From Pirellulales bacterium (GTDB taxonomy: Bacteria > Planctomycetota > Planctomycetia > Pirellulales > JAICIG01): 9,155 nucleotides of DNA. The DNA is taken from contig JAICIG010000321.1 of NCBI GenBank assembly GCA_025924495.1, positions 1-9,155 on the forward strand. Direction: 5' to 3'. Below, one piece after another: positions 6,781-9,155 of the stretch (positions are counted from its first letter, which is position 1; every line of letters starts with the position of its first letter). Both the position numbers and the translations under genes were made by a program. A model generated the notes under the pieces. The model was given only the letters and a program-made list of their open reading frames with translations, was not told where the DNA came from and ran no database searches.

Positions 6781-6827
6781 CCGCCGCCGCGTCTTAGGCT
6801 GGCGATCGAACTATTTGCCGGCGGCGG
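6781..6827. terminator. GC-rich inverted repeat between convergent genes, possible bidirectional terminator
   Basis: CCGCCGCCG (6781-6789) and CGGCGGCGG (6819-6827) are perfect 9-bp complements with a 29-base loop, just after the hybrid kinase stop at 6777 and covering the TPR stop at 6811-6813. There is no T-run on either side and the loop is long. It may only slow polymerase, or be chance from GC-rich trinucleotides. Confidence 0.25.
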
Positions 6828-7944
6828 ATTCTTGATACGCCTTGCCCGAGCGATATAGTTCGAGCCGCGCGTTCATATCCGGGCGTTGGGCCTCAGGCGC
6901 ACGCTCGATGGCCTGACTCTCGTATTTGGCCGCTTCATCATAATCGCCAGCGCGAGCGTAAGCTGCCGCCAGCGTGTCGAGCCAGTCTGGATTCTTCCAT
7001 TCGGACAATTCGCAGGCTTTCGTCGCCGCCGCTACGGCGGCTTTGCCATCGCAATGTTTCTCGTCAGGACAAGTTGCTAACAGCCAAGCGCGGTTGTTGT
7101 ACCCCGCGCCGTCGTTCGGCGCGAATTTCACGGCCTGGTCAAAATCCTTCAAGGCCTGCTCATATTTGCCTTGTCGGCGCAGGATATTTCCCCGGTTGCC
7201 GTACGCCTCGGCAAATTTGGGGTCGAGCTGAATGGCGCCGCTAAAGTCCTGCTCTGCGCGAGCCAGATTGCCCGTCTGGTCGTAGACCACGCCGCGATTG
7301 TTGCGGGCGACGGCGAACTTCGGATCGAAGCGAATCGCCTGATCGAAGTCGGCGATGGCTTGCTTGAGTTCGCCTTGGTTTGCGTGGGCCAGCCCGCGGT
7401 TGTTGTAGGCGGCCGCATAGCTGGGATCGATCTTGATCGCTTCGCTATAATCTGCGACTGCGTGCTTGGGATCTCCGCTGCGGTCGTACGCGATGCCGCG
7501 ATTGTTGTAGGCGACGGCCATCTGCGCGTCGTTGCGGATGGCCTGCGTAAAATCGCCGATGGCCCCCTGAAAATCTCCCTGCTGCTCGCGGACGAGGCCT
7601 CGCAGATTGTAGGCCCAGGCGTTGTTCGGTTCGCGTTTCAAGACGTCGTTGAAATAGCCGACTGCCTGACCGACCTGCACGACGTCGCTCTTCTTCAGCC
7701 AACCCGAGCGCCCGGCGGATTCAATCCAGAGCCAATCGCCTTGCTCTTGCACCACGCGCATCGGCTGCGCCAACTCGGCGACGCTCGCCCCGAACTTTTC
7801 GCCGACCTTCAGCGCCACGTCGGGACGTTTGGCCAGGATCTCGCGGCCGGCCCAAGCATCACCGTCTGCGGCGCGGCCCGCGCTCGCCGCTAAGATAGAG
7901 ATCAGCGCACTCGCCGCTCCGCATGCAATTCGCCGACGCAGCAT
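6811..7944 (-). CDS. Secreted SH3-like and TPR repeat protein
   Basis: The 377-residue protein starts with a Sec signal peptide (LRRRIACGAASALISILAASAGRA, residues 2-25; cleavage near 26-27), so it acts outside the cytoplasmic membrane. Residues about 30-92 look like a bacterial SH3-like domain (WAGREILAKRPDV, then WLWIESAGRSGWL). TPR units of 34 residues follow at 109-142, 143-176, 177-210, 211-244 and 245-278, most with a YNNRG signature. An enlarged unit at 279-317 contains C292 and C298, and a last unit spans 318-350. TPR arrays bind other proteins; the partner is unknown. The start at 7944 is set by GAGGAG (7951-7956) and the signal peptide; an earlier ATG at 8025 is in frame but would add 27 residues before the signal. 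It is convergent with the phytochrome operon and has its own promoter candidate, so a link to light sensing is unlikely. Confidence 0.9.
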   Translation of the reverse strand: MLRRRIACGAASALISILAASAGRAADGDAWAGREILAKRPDVALKVGEKFGASVAELAQPMRVVQEQGDWLWIESAGRSGWLKKSDVVQVGQAVGYFNDVLKREPNNAWAYNLRGLVREQQGDFQGAIGDFTQAIRNDAQMAVAYNNRGIAYDRSGDPKHAVADYSEAIKIDPSYAAAYNNRGLAHANQGELKQAIADFDQAIRFDPKFAVARNNRGVVYDQTGNLARAEQDFSGAIQLDPKFAEAYGNRGNILRRQGKYEQALKDFDQAVKFAPNDGAGYNNRAWLLATCPDEKHCDGKAAVAAATKACELSEWKNPDWLDTLAAAYARAGDYDEAAKYESQAIERAPEAQRPDMNARLELYRSGKAYQESAAGK

Positions 7945-7950
7945 AGATTT

Positions 7951-7956
7951 CTCCTC
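7951..7956 (-). promoter_or_regulatory. Strong ribosome binding site that fixes the TPR gene start
   Basis: On the minus strand GAGGAG lies six bases before the ATG at 7944. It is the best Shine-Dalgarno match in the window and decides against the in-frame ATG at 8025. Confidence 0.75.
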
Positions 7957-7984
7957 GTATGAAGACGCCTCGCATCGCAAATCC

Positions 7985-8010
7985 AGAATCGAGCGAGCTG
8001 AAGCGATTCT
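7985..8010 (-). repeat. Inverted repeat overlapping the -10 box of the TPR gene
   Basis: AGAATCG (7985-7991) and CGATTCT (8004-8010) are perfect 7-bp inverted copies with a 12-base spacer. One arm covers five of the six bases of the proposed -10 box and the repeat spans the expected transcription start, so it could be a repressor operator. It could instead be chance. Confidence 0.35.
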
Positions 8011-8033
8011 AAAATAAACGCTCATTTAGACAA
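8006..8033 (-). promoter_or_regulatory. Candidate sigma70-type promoter of the TPR gene
   Basis: On the minus strand TTGTCT (8028-8033) and TAGAAT (8006-8011) are separated by 16 bases, matching the -35 and -10 consensus at 4 and 5 of 6 positions, within an AT-rich patch. The leader would be about 55 bases and contains the strong Shine-Dalgarno site. Confidence 0.42.
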
Positions 8034-8040
8034 GCATGCG

Positions 8041-8193
8041 AGGCCTGAACGTGAATTCGTTCCGGCTTCAAAGGCAAGAAAGCCGCCGACGACAAACGCA
8101 AAGCGCCTGACGGCCGAGACGCGTGCATGAGGTCGCCGGACATCACCGACACTGCAATGCGGCGGCGGCAGGCATTGGCCCTCGGATGGCATG
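8041..8193. other. Intergenic stretch with no recognised feature
   Basis: Between the TPR promoter region and the 3' end of the last gene I see no gene or RNA. GGCTT and AAGCC arms near 8065-8085 could pair weakly but lack any T-run. A 68-codon plus-strand frame from 8127 runs into the antisense of the next gene and shows no domain. Confidence 0.5.
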
Positions 8194-8239
8194 GAAATTA
8201 CCGCCCGATTTCCGCAGTTCGCCGCGTTCGGATAATTTC
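8194..8239 (-). terminator. Possible 3' hairpin after the ceramidase-like frame
   Basis: GAAATTA-CCG (8194-8203) pairs with CGG-A-TAATTTC (8229-8239): 7 plus 3 base pairs with one bulged A. It begins four bases after the stop at 8243-8245 of the minus-strand gene. The loop is about 25 bases and no clear U-run follows, so it may act as a 3' stabilising structure rather than a terminator. Confidence 0.3.
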
Positions 8240-8242
8240 GCC

Positions 8243-9155
8243 TTACTGCTTCAGCTCCCGCAGTAGTTTTACCGCCGCATCGACCAGCATTTCGCCTCCA
8301 CCGGACTGCACGATGGAGTTGACCGTTTCATAGCTCCCTTCGGCAAACGCCTTCTGGGTAGGAACGTAATGCGGATTGTCGTTGGAGAGTTCCACGACCA
8401 TCGTCAGCGTAAATGGAGAAGCGGCTTTGATGGCCAGCCCTAGTTCGACAAAAACTTCCCCCGGCAAGGCGACCAGGGCCGCTTCGGGACTCAGCCGAAA
8501 GACTTGCACCTCGAGCGGCAAGACGTCGACGCCGCGTTGCTGGATAGCGACGATCTTGCAGGCTTCGACCTGTTCCAGAAAGGACAGTTCGCGCGTACCC
8601 ACCTTGGGCATGTTGCCGCGCGCCGTTTCGACTTGCGACGGATCGTAGCGCTGGAGCGGCACATCGACCTTGACGGAGCGCACGGCTAAGGCGGGCAAGG
8701 TAACCGGCTTCAGCCCGGGCAAAGCGGTTTCGACCGTTCTGGCCAACGTCGAGCCGATTCTTTCCGCTTCAGATTGCCCCTTTTGCGGTCGGTCGTTCGT
8801 AACATCGATGTGATTGATGTCGCCGCACGTTCCATTGCCAAACATTGAAATCAGCCCAGCGCCGAATTTCGCACGCAGATCGCGTTCGAGGTAATAGGGA
8901 TAGTCGGCCGAGTATTCGGTCCCGCCTACCGTATCTAAGTGCAGCGCAAACACGGTCAAGATGCCCAGCGGTTGGTGTTGCGCAGCGTCGCGAACTAGCA
9001 AAACGCCTAATTGCGGATCGATTGGGCCTAGGCTAGACTCCTTCCCCATCAATATTTTGTTGCAGGCAAGCGCAATAATTGTGCCGCCAGACATCGCAAT
9101 TTGCGGAACGATGGCGCGTATATCGTTACCGAACATAGATCGGAGGTAGTCCACC
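8243..9155 (-). CDS. Chimeric frame: ClpP/SppA-like serine protease start joined to ceramidase-like C-terminal half (5' end cut)
   Basis: The frame is open to the window edge; the GTG at 9154 is only an internal codon. Residues are counted from it (303 in total). Residues 1-48 resemble the serine dehydrogenase proteinase (SDH_sah)/SppA clan: YLRSMFGNDIRAIVPQ, then AMSGGT with putative nucleophile S22, then LMGKESSLGPIDPQ. From about residue 50 the protein becomes a neutral/alkaline ceramidase-like hydrolase as in planctomycetes: VLLVRDA, FALHLDTVGGTEYSADYP with probable zinc ligand H72, GTCGDINHID, LPGEVF with E233, and SNDNPHYVP with Y263, ending LLRELKQ. The ceramidase lacks its N-terminal half, including the first zinc ligand, and the protease lacks its C-terminal half, so neither part should work alone. 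Family calls are firm for both parts; whether the join is biological is doubtful. Ligand assignments come from remembered alignment to bacterial neutral ceramidase. Confidence 0.82.
   Translation of the reverse strand, partial: VDYLRSMFGNDIRAIVPQIAMSGGTIIALACNKILMGKESSLGPIDPQLGVLLVRDAAQHQPLGILTVFALHLDTVGGTEYSADYPYYLERDLRAKFGAGLISMFGNGTCGDINHIDVTNDRPQKGQSEAERIGSTLARTVETALPGLKPVTLPALAVRSVKVDVPLQRYDPSQVETARGNMPKVGTRELSFLEQVEACKIVAIQQRGVDVLPLEVQVFRLSPEAALVALPGEVFVELGLAIKAASPFTLTMVVELSNDNPHYVPTQKAFAEGSYETVNSIVQSGGGEMLVDAAVKLLRELKQ
9005..9028 (-). other. Junction of two unrelated protein families at a shared GPIDPQLG motif
   Basis: Codons for GPIDPQLG (residues 43-50 of the last frame) lie here. 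In the protease family this motif follows the catalytic serine region. In planctomycete ceramidase-like proteins I recall a very similar GPIDP(E/Q)xG before LLVRDA. The crossover therefore falls inside a short stretch both genes could share, with the frame kept. This is the expected position for an assembly join or short-homology recombination. Confidence 0.6.

Noticed and set aside
7171..7893. 240-codon plus-strand open frame
   Set aside because: It is antisense to the TPR gene. The repeated codons there produce a repetitive Val/Asp-rich shadow protein; the sense strand has the signal peptide, domains and Shine-Dalgarno site.
7945..8025. ATG at 8025 as the start of the TPR protein
   Set aside because: It would place 27 unrelated residues before a clear signal peptide and would ignore the strong GAGGAG site before 7944. 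It also lies across the proposed promoter.
9152..9154. GTG at 9154 as the start codon of the last frame
   Set aside because: The protease homology is already in mid-domain there and the window ends one base later, so the true start lies outside.

Overview
The window looks like chromosomal DNA of a planctomycete, probably an uncultured member of the Pirellulales or a relative. The basis is gene content recalled from that phylum: a Tat-exported sugar phosphate isomerase/epimerase, a tiny six-cysteine zinc-ribbon protein, a secreted SH3-TPR protein, and a ceramidase-like hydrolase with the FALHLDTVGGT-type signature. GC content is moderately high. Shine-Dalgarno sites are patchy, strong before the TPR gene and absent before several others. 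No RNA genes, CRISPR arrays, insertion sequences or phage genes were seen.

Layout. Positions 1-675 (minus): 5' part of a Tat-signal sugar phosphate isomerase/epimerase that runs off the left edge. 676-853: divergent intergenic region with weak promoter candidates in both directions. 854-1054 (plus): a 66-residue zinc-ribbon protein. 1055-1473: a 419-base gene-free stretch with a promoter-like TTGCCT-17-TATAAA, a perfect hairpin and a spaced direct repeat. 1474-6777 (plus): a compact four-gene light-signalling operon. 6811-7944 (minus): a secreted SH3/TPR protein, convergent with the operon. 8243-9155 (minus): an open frame that begins as a ClpP/SppA-like serine protease and continues as the C-terminal half of a ceramidase-like protein.

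The centrepiece is the red/far-red light operon. A heme oxygenase (bphO) makes biliverdin and overlaps by 14 bases the gene for a complete bacteriophytochrome (PAS-GAF-PHY-HisKA-HATPase, biliverdin cysteine C16). Next come a single-domain Rcp1-like response regulator and a soluble REC-PAS-HisKA-HATPase-REC hybrid kinase. The likely flow is heme to biliverdin to holo-phytochrome, then phosphotransfer to the single-domain regulator and/or the first receiver of the hybrid kinase, then onward. None of the three receiver domains is joined to a DNA-binding or enzymatic output, and no HPt protein is encoded here, so the final target lies elsewhere.

Two observations deserve most attention. The phytochrome and its response regulator are in the same reading frame, separated only by one TAG and three sense codons. 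The frame at the right edge joins two unrelated protein families exactly at a GPIDP-type motif that both seem to carry, which suggests either a real short-homology recombination or, more likely, an assembly chimera. No clearly new biological system was found; the rest is recognisable gene content.
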